A stretch of 64,000 bases of DNA from Cryptobacterium curtum DSM 15641 (GTDB lineage Bacteria; Actinomycetota; Coriobacteriia; Coriobacteriales; Eggerthellaceae), in contig NC_013170.1 in the NCBI RefSeq assembly GCF_000023845.1, positions 1,528,501-1,592,500 on the forward strand, given 5' to 3'. Shown in pieces: positions 9,318-18,326 of the stretch (within the stretch, counting starts at the first letter, position 1; every line of letters starts with the position of its first letter). The notes beneath the pieces were generated by a model. The model did not search any database and had not been told where the DNA came from. It saw only the letters and a program-made list of their open reading frames with translations. A program made the translations under genes and the position numbers.

Positions 9318-9548
9318 GCGAATCCTTCCTTTCTCCGTGCCGTCTTATGATTCCGCACCTGGTTAGGCGTCTTGCTATCGCTGCCCTGCAACGCGTCCTG
9401 AGCCTTCTCACGAAACGTGCGACCGCCGGTTCTCCTGATCCCTCTGGCCTCTCTATACTCTTCTATACGTTGCCCTTAAGGCCACGTATATCACGCCTGA
9501 CATCCGAAAGCTCATTAATCTCTTAAACAAAAATGTCCTCTAGCATGG

Positions 9549-10838
9549 TTAGTGCTCTTGAGCAAAGCGTTTCAGCGGCGCAAGACAAGGTCGCTCTTCA
9601 GTATCAAGAACCTGCTCGGCCACCTCAAACAGAAGATCAATCCAGGTGGTTACCAAATGTCCATAGACACATGCTTGGCGCCCCTCTGCGCGAATGGCCC
9701 GCAGCGCACTGTCAACGCTATCGTCGTGGAGGGGCCAAATTCCCTCATGAACACCGAGCACTTCCTCGATAGTTTGCAGGCTCTCCTGCGCATAGAAGAT
9801 GCCTTTAATCAGGGCAGCATACCCATAAATACAATCGGCGGGCATGCTGTCGGCTGGGCGGATTTCAACAAATTGCTTCAGCCGCACATCCGGCCAAAAC
9901 ATTGAAATCAGATGCTCGATATCCGACTGGTCCATCAGACGATCGCCATACGCATCACGCGCCAGGGTTTCACCAACCGCTCGTACCTCTGGCTGTGTCA
10001 CGAAAATTGGCGACGCGCCCAACAGATAGTCGGCGTACGAGCCGAAGTCCCACCCGTCATCAAAAGCACCTGGGATAATGCCGCAACGAGCATTGTCCAC
10101 ATCGCGCCAGAGATTAAGGCGCGCCAACGGAATAGTGTTCGGTTTGCCTTCAAATACTGGTGCATTGTCGCAGATGTACGCCAAAATAGGACCTAAAGCT
10201 AACGCTACGCGAAACTTTTCTACCGCATCGACTTCGCTTGTGAAATCAACTGATACCTGGGTAGAAGCACTTGCGCGCATCATGCGTTCGCCATGGGTAC
10301 CAATATGGTGAAAATGCTCGTCCATAAAACGATAGCGCTGCTTCGGAATCAGTTCCATATCAAGCGCCTGAGTAGTGGGGTGATACCCCAATCCCAAGAG
10401 CTGGAAAGCGTGTTCATGAAGAAACGGGTCAAGCACACGCCGAAAATGCTCATAGGCGCTTTTCACCTGGTCGACCCGCGCAAGAGGCGCGATACTTATT
10501 TCCAATTGAGCCGCTGGCTCAATAGTAATAGAAGCCTCATCTGAACGGAGAGCAAGGACCTCTCCTGCGCTATTACGATCGACTACGGGATACCACTGCG
10601 CCAGGTACTCAAGAACATCGCGCACGCCCAGCTTGCCATCACGCGGCTCATAGAAAACAGGACGCTTATCGGGGTCCGTAACAACAAAATGCTCTACCTC
10701 AACACCAAGAGCACCAGGAGCATCAAGAGTTCCATCCGCATGCCGAGCCTTCGCCGCAACGGGCTGGCAGCCTGCTTGCAGATATTCGACAATACGACGG
10801 CGGTTCTCTGCCTGAATATGGTTGTTCTCGGCAGTCAT
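9549..10838 (-). CDS. Glutamate-cysteine ligase-family enzyme
   Basis: 429 residues, matching the plant/actinobacterial GCS2 group of gamma-glutamylcysteine synthetases (EgtA-like). The N-terminus has the metal/glutamate-binding GVEVEHFVV segment near residue 45, and later conserved parts include the STQVSVDF stretch near residue 190 and EIRPADSMP near residue 325. It would join glutamate to cysteine, or to another amine, at the expense of ATP. No glutathione synthetase or other ergothioneine gene is in the window, so the product is unresolved. AAAGGA precedes the ATG. It is divergent from the MocR regulator. Confidence 0.8.
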   Translation of the reverse strand: MTAENNHIQAENRRRIVEYLQAGCQPVAAKARHADGTLDAPGALGVEVEHFVVTDPDKRPVFYEPRDGKLGVRDVLEYLAQWYPVVDRNSAGEVLALRSDEASITIEPAAQLEISIAPLARVDQVKSAYEHFRRVLDPFLHEHAFQLLGLGYHPTTQALDMELIPKQRYRFMDEHFHHIGTHGERMMRASASTQVSVDFTSEVDAVEKFRVALALGPILAYICDNAPVFEGKPNTIPLARLNLWRDVDNARCGIIPGAFDDGWDFGSYADYLLGASPIFVTQPEVRAVGETLARDAYGDRLMDQSDIEHLISMFWPDVRLKQFVEIRPADSMPADCIYGYAALIKGIFYAQESLQTIEEVLGVHEGIWPLHDDSVDSALRAIRAEGRQACVYGHLVTTWIDLLFEVAEQVLDTEERPCLAPLKRFAQEH

Positions 10839-11066
10839 AAGCCGATCCTTTCATTTGGTGCGGCCTCTGAAAAGGCTCAAAGCATGATTATGTGCCTGCT
10901 TGGGGATTCTGTCTCCTTTGATATCTGCATACCATCATTTCTTCTCTGTTCCTTCGGGCTTATCGCACACAAAGTAAGTAACGGTATAGTAATTGACTTG
11001 ATTGAGCGAATAAAATTGACCTTATATTGGCATGAGATATGTACGGGCTATGCGAAAGGTTCACCA

Positions 11067-12596
11067 ATGCTCACCTATGATATAAGCAGTCGCAAGGGGC
11101 TTCCAAAATACGAATACCTCTACCGCTGCATTCGGGCAGACATTCGCAGTGGCACAATCAAGCCGAAGACAAAACTACCTGCTAAGCGCATCCTCGCGCG
11201 CCATCTTTCGCTCAGCGTTAGCACAATAGAAGCAGCTTACAATTTGCTGGTTGAACAGGGGTACGTCAACGCGCGACAAGGGAGCGGTTTCTATGTAGCG
11301 GAACAGAGTAGCTCTTTGAGTGTCCGCTCAGCGTCTCAAACACAAGATGGCTTCGCAGGTATTCGAAAGATACCTGAAATACCAGCTGCCGAACCCGCCC
11401 AAAACGCCGTTCAAAACGGCCACCCTGTTGAGCAGCAGACCAGTTCACCATCGCAGGAAGTCGACTTTTCAGCTAATCGCTGCAGCATGAATCTTTTTCC
11501 AGCCGACACGTGGGCCCGCATCATGCGCTCGGTACTTTCGGATAGAAATCCTGAGCTCTTCGAAACAGTTCCGTACAACGGCCTACTAGCGGCACGACAG
11601 GCCATTGCTTCATACCTGTATGAATTTAAAGGCTTCAAGGCCGACCCCGAACAAATCGTTATCGGTGCGGGTACTGAGTATCTGTATGGCCGCTTGCTTC
11701 AATTATTTGGACCGCGTTGTGTTGTCGCGGCAGGAGACGCCGGATCAAAGAAACTTGTTGATATATCGCGGTCAATGGGCATTGCCTGGGACTTTATTCC
11801 CGTTGATGAACAGGGACTTTGCACCGACCGACTCTACAACAGCACCGCTACCGTGGTGCACGCATCTCCCGCCAATCATTTTCCTACCGGCATCGTTATG
11901 TCTGATAAACGACGGCAAACCCTGCTTACCTGGTTACATGAAAAAGAGCATCGCTATCTTATTGAAGACGATTACGACAGCGAACTTCGCTACGAAGGCA
12001 CCCCTGCGCCGACGCTCTTCTCTCAAGACGAGTATGAAAAGACAATCTATCTGAATACCTTTTCAAAGACGCTTGTGCCGTCGTTACGTATTTCATACAT
12101 GGTGTTGCCACCCTCGCTTGCCAGCCTTTATCAGCAGCAATTGAGCTTTTATTCGTGTACCGTATCAAGCTTCGAACAGCTCGCTTTGGCTTCGTTCCTT
12201 TCTGGCGGGTACTTTGAGCGACATATTAATCGCCTTGTCCGCTACTACGGCGAAGCGCGACAGAATCTATTTTCCCTGCTCGATAAGTCACCGTTGATGA
12301 CCATAGCGGTCAGGCGCCCGGTCCCAGTGGGAACCCACCTGGTGCTGCATATCGCAACAGCACGCAGCGACGAGGAAATCCGCGTCGCTGCGCACAAGCG
12401 AGGGCTTCGGCTATCGATGTTGTCTGACTACTGCGTTACGCCAACCGTGTTCAATATCCACGAACTCGTCTTGAATTTCGCGAGTGTCGAAGTGAAACAT
12501 ATGCCGCGCGTGGTCACCATTCTTGAGAAGATATTCGCCGAAGAGATTGCCTCCGCAGCTGACTGTTACCCTACGATGCAGGGTAACAGTCAGTAA
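11067..12596 (+). CDS. MocR/GabR-type regulator (GntR HTH fused to PLP aminotransferase fold)
   Basis: 509 residues. The N-terminal winged helix-turn-helix (residues about 10-80, with LPAKRILARHLSLSVSTIEA) belongs to the GntR family. The rest is an aminotransferase-like domain with the PLP-binding lysine region NTFSKTLVPSLRISYMVLP near residue 330 and the IEDDYDSELR motif. MocR proteins sense PLP or an amine-derived ligand and often control vitamin B6 or aminobutyrate genes. The ATG at 11067 has AAAGG upstream; the longer open frame runs back into the divergent gene and is not credible. It converges on an aldehyde dehydrogenase, as GabR does with gabTD in some bacteria. Its last codons form a hairpin. 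Confidence 0.9.
   Translation: MLTYDISSRKGLPKYEYLYRCIRADIRSGTIKPKTKLPAKRILARHLSLSVSTIEAAYNLLVEQGYVNARQGSGFYVAEQSSSLSVRSASQTQDGFAGIRKIPEIPAAEPAQNAVQNGHPVEQQTSSPSQEVDFSANRCSMNLFPADTWARIMRSVLSDRNPELFETVPYNGLLAARQAIASYLYEFKGFKADPEQIVIGAGTEYLYGRLLQLFGPRCVVAAGDAGSKKLVDISRSMGIAWDFIPVDEQGLCTDRLYNSTATVVHASPANHFPTGIVMSDKRRQTLLTWLHEKEHRYLIEDDYDSELRYEGTPAPTLFSQDEYEKTIYLNTFSKTLVPSLRISYMVLPPSLASLYQQQLSFYSCTVSSFEQLALASFLSGGYFERHINRLVRYYGEARQNLFSLLDKSPLMTIAVRRPVPVGTHLVLHIATARSDEEIRVAAHKRGLRLSMLSDYCVTPTVFNIHELVLNFASVEVKHMPRVVTILEKIFAEEIASAADCYPTMQGNSQ
12559..12593 (+). terminator. Hairpin ending the MocR coding sequence
   Basis: A perfect 14-bp stem (CTGACTGTTACCCT at 12559-12572 against 12580-12593) with a 7-base loop lies entirely inside the last codons and is followed at once by the TAA stop. 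It has no T-run, so termination efficiency is uncertain. Confidence 0.5.
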
Positions 12597-12760
12597 GGTT
12601 TGAACTGCAGATTGTCGAGTGTAACCGACCTTAACTCTGCAAGCCTTAACCCTGTGATACAGGGTAAAAGCCACTCGGGTTTAATCTGCAGATTATCGGA
12701 GTGTGACTAGTCTCAACCTCAGCCTCAACCCTAACCTTCCGATACGGGATAAAAACCGCT
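12559..12760. repeat. About 80-bp tandem repeats duplicating the 3' end of the aldehyde dehydrogenase gene
   Basis: Three hairpin-bearing units start near 12566, 12645 and 12729. Read on the minus strand, the third is the true end of the dehydrogenase (PSGFYPVSEG, stop). The second still encodes PSGFYPVSQG followed by a stop. The first is decayed and doubles as the end of the MocR gene. Between the hairpins the first two units share GGTTTRAWCTGCAGATT and following bases. Confidence 0.7.
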
Positions 12761-14224
12761 CGGGGCGTCTTCAAGATCGATAAAGATATTCTTCACCTGG
12801 GTGTATGCATTCAGAATATCTTTGTGCGTCTCGCGACCGATACCCGACTTCTTATAGCCACCGAATGGAGCCTTTTCGGGCAGTTGGTTGTATGTATTCA
12901 CCCACATGCGACCCGTTTCAACCGTACGCGCTACCCTAAACGCTCGGTTGAGATCACGAGTCCAAACTGCACCGCCTAAGCCATATTCACTGTCGTTGGC
13001 AAGAGCCACCACTTCGTCTTCACTGTGGAATTTGATAACAACAGCCACCGGACCAAAGATTTCTTCACGCGCTACGCGCATATCATTCGTTACGTCCACC
13101 AGCAGCGTCGGCTGTACGTACGCGCCCTTTGCCAGGTCGCCCTCGGTAGCACGCGCGCCTCCAACGGCAATACGTGCCCCCTCTTCAACACCAATCTTGA
13201 CGTAGTTGACAATCTTTTCAGCCTGTTTTTCGTTGATCTGCGAACCCATTTGAGTTTCCGGATCCCATGGCATGCCCAGGCGAACTGCCTTGAATCGCTT
13301 TGCTGCTTCTTCGACAAAGCGGTCATAGATCGTATCCTGCACAAAAACGCGACTGCCCGCGCAGCAAACCTGTCCTTGGTTAAAGAGAATGCCTAGTTGC
13401 AGGCCATCCATCGCCTTTTCGAAATCGCAGTCGTCAAAGAAAATATTTGCCGACTTACCGCCGAGTTCAAGCGTAGCAGGAACCAACTTCTTCGCCGCAG
13501 CATCAGCCACACTGTAGCCAACTTCGGTCGACCCGGTAAACGCCAGCTTACGCAAGTCAGGATGATCTAAAAGTGCCTGTCCGGCCGCACGACCCGACCC
13601 AGTAATTACCTGGAACACGCCTGCAGGGATAATGCTTTGCGTTAGACGTGCCAGCTCCAGCACAGAAAGCGACGTGATGCTCGACGGCTTAAACACCGTA
13701 CAGTCACCAGCTGCAAGAACTGGTGCAAGCTTCCATGCAACCATAGTAAAGGGAAAGTTCCAAGGTACAATCTGGCCCACAACCCCAATAGGCTCACGCA
13801 AAATCAAGCTCAGATAGCGATTGTCCAGAATCGTAGCCGACCCTTCTTCAACTTCAATCACGCTTGCAAAATAGCGAAAGTGGTCGATCGCCAGCGGAAC
13901 ATCAATATTGAGTGTTTCGCGAATGGGTTTGCCGTTATCAAGGCTCTCTATAAATGCGATCCGTTCCTTGTTTTCTTCAATCACATCAGCGATCTGACGC
14001 AGAATAACAGCGCGCTGTTTCGGGGTAGTCTTTCCCCAGCTTTCAAACGCCTTCCATGCGCCCGCAACAGCGTCATCAACATCCTGAGTGGTGCCAGCGG
14101 CAATATATGCCAGATGGGTACTGTCAGCAGGGCAAGTTGTTTCAAACGTAGCACCGTCCGATGCGGGACGAAATTCCCCGTTAATATAGAGTCCGTAAGT
14201 CTCTTGTAGTGTTGGTCGATCCAT
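12731..14224 (-). CDS. NAD(P)-dependent aldehyde dehydrogenase
   Basis: 497 residues, the typical family length. It oxidises an aldehyde to the acid. The catalytic cysteine lies in FNQGQVCCAGSRVFVQ (near residue 300) and the general base glutamate in LELGGKSANIFFDDCD (near residue 265). The cofactor loop GSTEVGYSVADAA is near 245 and PWNFPF near 165. It looks like the betaine-aldehyde/aminoaldehyde group rather than a succinate-semialdehyde specialist, but substrate is not certain. GGAAAAGGAGG precedes the ATG. It has a long structured leader, and the convergent MocR protein is a possible regulator. A copy of its last 10 codons lies just downstream. Confidence 0.9.
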   Translation of the reverse strand: MDRPTLQETYGLYINGEFRPASDGATFETTCPADSTHLAYIAAGTTQDVDDAVAGAWKAFESWGKTTPKQRAVILRQIADVIEENKERIAFIESLDNGKPIRETLNIDVPLAIDHFRYFASVIEVEEGSATILDNRYLSLILREPIGVVGQIVPWNFPFTMVAWKLAPVLAAGDCTVFKPSSITSLSVLELARLTQSIIPAGVFQVITGSGRAAGQALLDHPDLRKLAFTGSTEVGYSVADAAAKKLVPATLELGGKSANIFFDDCDFEKAMDGLQLGILFNQGQVCCAGSRVFVQDTIYDRFVEEAAKRFKAVRLGMPWDPETQMGSQINEKQAEKIVNYVKIGVEEGARIAVGGARATEGDLAKGAYVQPTLLVDVTNDMRVAREEIFGPVAVVIKFHSEDEVVALANDSEYGLGGAVWTRDLNRAFRVARTVETGRMWVNTYNQLPEKAPFGGYKKSGIGRETHKDILNAYTQVKNIFIDLEDAPSGFYPVSEG

Positions 14225-14248
14225 GAAAGACCCTCCTTTTCCGTGAGC

Positions 14249-14332
14249 CGCTTCAGATGAAGCAGCGCGGCGGCAGGTCCGGGAAGAGAATATGGACCCG
14301 CAAGACAGGTAACCCCATCTTCGCCGCGCGGC
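14249..14332 (-). promoter_or_regulatory. Structured 5' leader of the aldehyde dehydrogenase gene
   Basis: The transcript leader can fold into a long stem. The outer arms 14322-14332 and 14262-14272 match in 10 of 11 positions, and an inner stem 14294-14301/14273-14280 (GCGGGTCC with GGACCTGC) sits within them. A second perfect hairpin GCTTCA-GA-TGAAGC (14250-14263) lies just before the ribosome-binding site and competes with the first for bases 14262-14263. Competing stems next to an SD suggest regulation; I do not recognise a known riboswitch class. Confidence 0.4.
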
Positions 14333-14344
14333 AAGACATCCGAA

Positions 14345-14660
14345 CCTCGGCTGAGCCGTAAGTTCTTGAATGGCACTTTACGAAGGCAGGCAGAAGACAG
14401 GTAGCGCCGATTCACATCAATTTTTTCAGGTCACTTTATCGAGGTTTGTTTTGTCGGAGTTCGTTTCGCTATCCTGTTCTGGTTAAACAGGACACGGCAC
14501 ACCCCTCTATTGGTTTTTCTTTAACCGAGCGGTACATCTATATCGCGCGCGAGATAGATGCGCGTGAAATGTCTAACGACGCCCATCCAAAGAAATGTAC
14601 TCCTCATTTATCACGGGCAGATTGTCTGCGTAGCTACCTAACGAAACCGGACCGAAAGAA
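14345..14660. other. Intergenic DNA with no gene recognised
   Basis: Between the dehydrogenase leader and the ddh terminator. A 77-codon open frame on the plus strand (14446-14679) has no ribosome-binding site, odd composition, and runs into the terminator, so I do not call it. I see no other clear signal. Confidence 0.5.
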
Positions 14661-14705
14661 ATGCGCCCCCTATCCGTGAGAGATTCTCTTGGACAGAGGG
14701 CGCAT
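14661..14705 (-). terminator. Terminator after ddh
   Basis: Read on the minus strand, the arms ATGCGCCCTCTGTCC (14691-14705) and GGATAGGGGGCGCAT (14661-14675) pair in 13 of 15 positions with a 15-base loop and are followed by TTTCTTTCGG. It lies 39 bases past the ddh stop codon. Confidence 0.7.
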
Positions 14706-14743
14706 CTTCAGCCTCATACTATTGAGGCACTATTTAACTTGGC

Positions 14744-15727
14744 CTACAGCAGATGAGAGCGCAAGTAGGCACCATCGTGAATAGAAAGATAAGCAGGAGC
14801 GATATCAAACACCGTGTAGGCGCCCTTCTGCCCCTCGGCTGCAAGACGGGCTACTGCACGGGCATATGCCACGAGCACGCTTGCCGTAAATTCGGGATTG
14901 CTGCCAAGTTTCAGCGAATACTCGATAACACTGGTATGACCACCAGCTGTGTCACCGCTTCGCAGCACAAAACCGCCGTGAGGTAATTCGGCATGATCGC
15001 GGTCGAGTTCTTCCTGAGAGATGAAATTCACTGTGACATCGTATTCGTCAAAATAATTGGGCATCGCCTTGATCTCAGCTTCAATCTTCGCGGGATCAGC
15101 ACCCTCTTCAAGCACTACCCAGCACTCGCGTGTATGCATTTCGCGCGTTGTAAAGTTCGGATGCGTGCCACTACGAGCACCTTCCAAAGCTGCCTCAACG
15201 GGTACCGTATACTGGCGAGCATCAGCAACGCCTTCGATACGGCGCAGCGCATCGGAATGTCCCTGGCTGACACCACGACCCCAGAATGTGTAATCCGATC
15301 CTTCAGGAATAAAGCAGTTGCCAAAGAGACGATTAAGGCTAAATAGACCCGGATCCCAACCACAAGAGATAAGCCCCACTGTACCGGCGGCGCAAGCGGC
15401 TTCATCGACGCGCTCAAAATGCTGAGGAATGTTGTGATGGGTGTCAAAACTGTCGATTACGTTGTACTTGCCAGCAAACACAGGGGTCTGAGCAGGCAGA
15501 TCGGTTGCACTACCACCACACAGGATAAGTACATCGATCGGTTCGTTGCCCGCTTCGAGTTGTTCAGCTGAGCGCACTGCGACACCAGGTGTTTCAACGG
15601 TAACGGTAGCAGGATCGCGACGCGTGTATACCGCCACCAGTTCCATATCTTCGTTTTGGCGGATAGCCAATTCAACACCGCGGCCCAAGTTGCCATAACC
15701 GAGAATGCCAATGCGAGTCTTACTCAT
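14744..15727 (-). CDS. ddh: Meso-diaminopimelate D-dehydrogenase
   Basis: 327 residues, the usual length for this NADPH enzyme (EC 1.4.1.16). It makes meso-diaminopimelate from tetrahydrodipicolinate and ammonia in one step, serving lysine and peptidoglycan synthesis in the cytoplasm. The N-terminal Rossmann motif GILGYGNLGRGVE is at residues 7-19. Conserved substrate-pocket stretches include SCGWDPGLFSLNRLF and the WGRGVSQGHSDALRRI segment. The ATG at 15727 has GGAAGGAG upstream; the extra 21 codons of the longer open frame do not match the family. It is a single-gene unit with its own terminator. Confidence 0.95.
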   Translation of the reverse strand: MSKTRIGILGYGNLGRGVELAIRQNEDMELVAVYTRRDPATVTVETPGVAVRSAEQLEAGNEPIDVLILCGGSATDLPAQTPVFAGKYNVIDSFDTHHNIPQHFERVDEAACAAGTVGLISCGWDPGLFSLNRLFGNCFIPEGSDYTFWGRGVSQGHSDALRRIEGVADARQYTVPVEAALEGARSGTHPNFTTREMHTRECWVVLEEGADPAKIEAEIKAMPNYFDEYDVTVNFISQEELDRDHAELPHGGFVLRSGDTAGGHTSVIEYSLKLGSNPEFTASVLVAYARAVARLAAEGQKGAYTVFDIAPAYLSIHDGAYLRSHLL

Positions 15728-15870
15728 GAAAATCTCCTTCCGCACGCCCGTGCTAAGCTTTATCTGTTGAGCTTTGTCACCCAAGCGCAAGCGTTCTTTC
15801 TCACATCGCGATAGTACCCGAGCACGCCACCGGAAGAAGAAGCATTGCAGGCGTTAACACGCACGAAACG
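15728..15870. other. Promoter-side region of ddh
   Basis: Non-coding upstream sequence of ddh on the minus strand. I could not find a convincing promoter pair, and I see no gene. Confidence 0.3.
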
Positions 15871-15875
15871 TAAAA

Positions 15876-15907
15876 CGCGCATCCCCTGCAAAGACAGAGG
15901 ATGCGCG
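15876..15907 (-). terminator. Terminator after the FMN/FAD reductase gene
   Basis: A perfect 9-bp stem CGCGCATCC/GGATGCGCG with a 14-base loop, followed on the minus strand by TTTTACGTTT. It lies about 145 bases past the stop of the gene ending at 16053. The plus-strand side also has a T-run (15917-15922), so it may act in both directions. Confidence 0.7.
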
Positions 15908-16052
15908 CGGAGAGGATTTTTTGATTTAGTGGCCTTTACAAGACCAACCTAATCGCAAAAGACCCGCGTAAATAAGCTGCGTCCACCAGACAATACGTCA
16001 ATTCAGCAGTCGCCAATTGTACGCGCCTCAGTAGGCTTGAGTACGCAATTGG

Positions 16053-18005
16053 TTACGCGCGGGCATTCTTTGCTGCATTCGCACCAGCAATACGGCCGAA
16101 GACAATCAGGTCAGTATAGGAATTACCACCCAGTCGGTTTGAACCCTGCACACCACCGGTGCATTCACCGCAAGCATACAGATTTTCAATAGCCGTACCA
16201 GAAGTATTCACGACCTGAGCATCGGTATTGATCTTCAACCCACCCATCGTGTAATGAATAGTCGGAACGCGCTTCGACGCATAGTACGGCGCATCGGTCA
16301 GTTGATAACTATCGTCTCCGTCGGACCCCAGTAGTTTCTTGCCAAAGTCCTCGTCGTTCTTTGCGACAACAAAGCCGTTGTAACGATCCACTGTTTTCTG
16401 CAATTCATCAGCTGGAACACTGATTTTATCAGCCAGGCCCGTTACGCTTTCGCAGCGATAGCTGTGCCCGGTGTCAACCAGTTCATCAATCTGTGACGCA
16501 CGATCAGAAGCGATATTGGTCGAATCCACCAGCAGCCACATTTCTTTATTAGGCTGCTCGAGAATGGCGTTGGCTATTTCATCGCGACGGCCATCTTCGT
16601 TAATGAAGCGCTTTGCTTCATCGTTGACCATCATGTAGTCCTCAACGCCCAACCAATTTCCCACAAAGGTGGCAACACCACCGTTTTGTGGGTCGCCAAG
16701 TGGATGGATTTGTACCAGTTCCATATTTGCCAGGTCAGCTCCGATAGCCTGTCCCATAACGATGCCGTCTCCCGTAGAACTTGACACGTTTGATGACGGC
16801 ATATCGGATGTTACGCGCTTATCAAATTGGCTTGCCAGTTCAGGATTGCGGGCATAGCCACCGGTAGCCATAACAACCGACTTTGCGCGAACTTGCACCT
16901 TGGCACCGTTGCGGCGCGAACCTGAAACGCCAACGACTTTTCCACCTTCTTCTAAGATGGTGTCCACTTTCGCATTGCCATATATCTTCACGCCAAGTTT
17001 TTCAGCCGTAGAGCGCAGCACGCTCACATAATACGATCCGCCCTGTTCACCCTTCTTTTCCACCTCAACAGCATGACCCCGGCACCATTTGCCGCCGATA
17101 GCGGTAAAGCACTGGTTCTCGTATACCAAGCCATGGTCCTCCATAAAGTGAACTGCATCGAGCGCATTCTCGGTAAGGATATGCACGAGGGCAGGATCTC
17201 CCTTTTCATCGCCACCCTCATACGTGTCGGTATAGAAGTGTTCGACACTATCCTCAACGCCTTGCGCTTCCTGACGTTCGGGGTCGGGGGCATTAAGCGT
17301 GCCTTCGCCAGCATTGGTATTACCGCCAATGACATCCATCTTGTCGAGCATAACGACACTCGCGCCCGCTTCGGCTGCCGTAACAGCAGCGGCAAGAGCT
17401 GCACCACCCGTACCAACAATAGCAACATCAGCTGTCTCATCGATGTCAGCAGCTGCTTCAGCCCCAGGAGCAGCCTTCTTCAGTGCTGTTACGTTGCCGC
17501 CTGCCTGCTGAAAGACATCTTCCAATGCCTTTGTGAACGCCATCGATGTCAGCGTCGCTCCAGAAATAGCATCAAGGTTCAGCGTCTGACCATTCAAGCA
17601 TTGCTGCGTCAAGGTATCGATGGCGAACGTACCAATATTGCGCGACTCTTCATGATCGGTATCGAGCGCCTCAAGCGCCGAGGTCGAAAAGGTTGCTTTT
17701 ACTGTGATGTCGCCATTGCGTCCTGCTTCGGTAGCTGTGTAGGTACCCGCTTTATATTCTTGAGACCCCTGATCGCCGCTCTTTTTAGGCGAAGCACAGC
17801 CCGTCGTGCCTAATACTGTTGCGGCAGCTACACTCAAAACGCCCAGTCCCACAAAGCCACGACGCGACAGGCGAGCATGCTCAGCAGCCCCTGTTGCGCA
17901 GAGATCAACAGCATCAATGGGCGTAGTCGTATTTATCTGGTGGCTCGCATACGATGCCGGTTTGATGTACTCCGCTGCAAAGTTTCTTTCATTCCCTTTG
18001 TGCAT
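16053..18005 (-). CDS. Tat-exported FMN/FAD-binding reductase (fumarate/urocanate reductase family)
   Basis: 650 residues. After an unusual 46-residue N-terminal extension comes a Tat signal (SRRGFVGLG, RR at 48-49) with a lipobox cysteine near residue 70. An FMN-binding domain follows (about 84-168) carrying SGATLTS (148-154), where ApbE-type enzymes attach FMN covalently. The FAD domain begins with GTGGAALAAAV (198-208) and ends with ACGECTGGVQGSNRLGG, as in flavocytochrome c-type reductases such as urocanate reductase. AAGGAGG sits before the ATG at 18005. It is divergent from a membrane LuxR gene, the same layout as pair 1. No apbE gene is in this window. The substrate is unknown. Confidence 0.88.
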   Translation of the reverse strand: MHKGNERNFAAEYIKPASYASHQINTTTPIDAVDLCATGAAEHARLSRRGFVGLGVLSVAAATVLGTTGCASPKKSGDQGSQEYKAGTYTATEAGRNGDITVKATFSTSALEALDTDHEESRNIGTFAIDTLTQQCLNGQTLNLDAISGATLTSMAFTKALEDVFQQAGGNVTALKKAAPGAEAAADIDETADVAIVGTGGAALAAAVTAAEAGASVVMLDKMDVIGGNTNAGEGTLNAPDPERQEAQGVEDSVEHFYTDTYEGGDEKGDPALVHILTENALDAVHFMEDHGLVYENQCFTAIGGKWCRGHAVEVEKKGEQGGSYYVSVLRSTAEKLGVKIYGNAKVDTILEEGGKVVGVSGSRRNGAKVQVRAKSVVMATGGYARNPELASQFDKRVTSDMPSSNVSSSTGDGIVMGQAIGADLANMELVQIHPLGDPQNGGVATFVGNWLGVEDYMMVNDEAKRFINEDGRRDEIANAILEQPNKEMWLLVDSTNIASDRASQIDELVDTGHSYRCESVTGLADKISVPADELQKTVDRYNGFVVAKNDEDFGKKLLGSDGDDSYQLTDAPYYASKRVPTIHYTMGGLKINTDAQVVNTSGTAIENLYACGECTGGVQGSNRLGGNSYTDLIVFGRIAGANAAKNARA

Positions 18006-18326
18006 GATGTCCCTCCTTATAGTGCGCCATGTAATTTGCTTCAAAGTATTGACGTGACTTCAAAGACAACATGACGATTGACCTCGCAAGGGCAACCCTT
18101 GCGACCCTCACATACAAACATACGCAGTTTGCAAGAGCCTGTATTCACACCTTTCGTGGGCAAAAGGGAAAATGACATGACATCAAAGGGGTGATATTGC
18201 ACCTTTTATCCCAAGATAGATACATGTTCCCAGTTCAACGCGTACCAATTGCTTCTCGATAAGCTCTTCTTGATAACCGCTTAGAAGCCATCCGCTACAA
18301 TAGAAATAGCACTTGAGGGGGGTCGT
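18006..18326. other. Divergent control region of LuxR/flavin-reductase pair 2
   Basis: A 321-bp region. A perfect hairpin CGCAAGGG-CAA-CCCTTGCG lies at 18085-18103 in the leader of the reductase gene. A TACAAT hexamer at 18295-18300 is a possible -10 element for the LuxR gene, but no well-spaced -35 accompanies it. No gene is seen. Confidence 0.45.

Noticed and set aside
14446-14679. 77-codon open frame on the plus strand
   Set aside because: No ribosome-binding site or domain, and it ends inside the ddh terminator stem.
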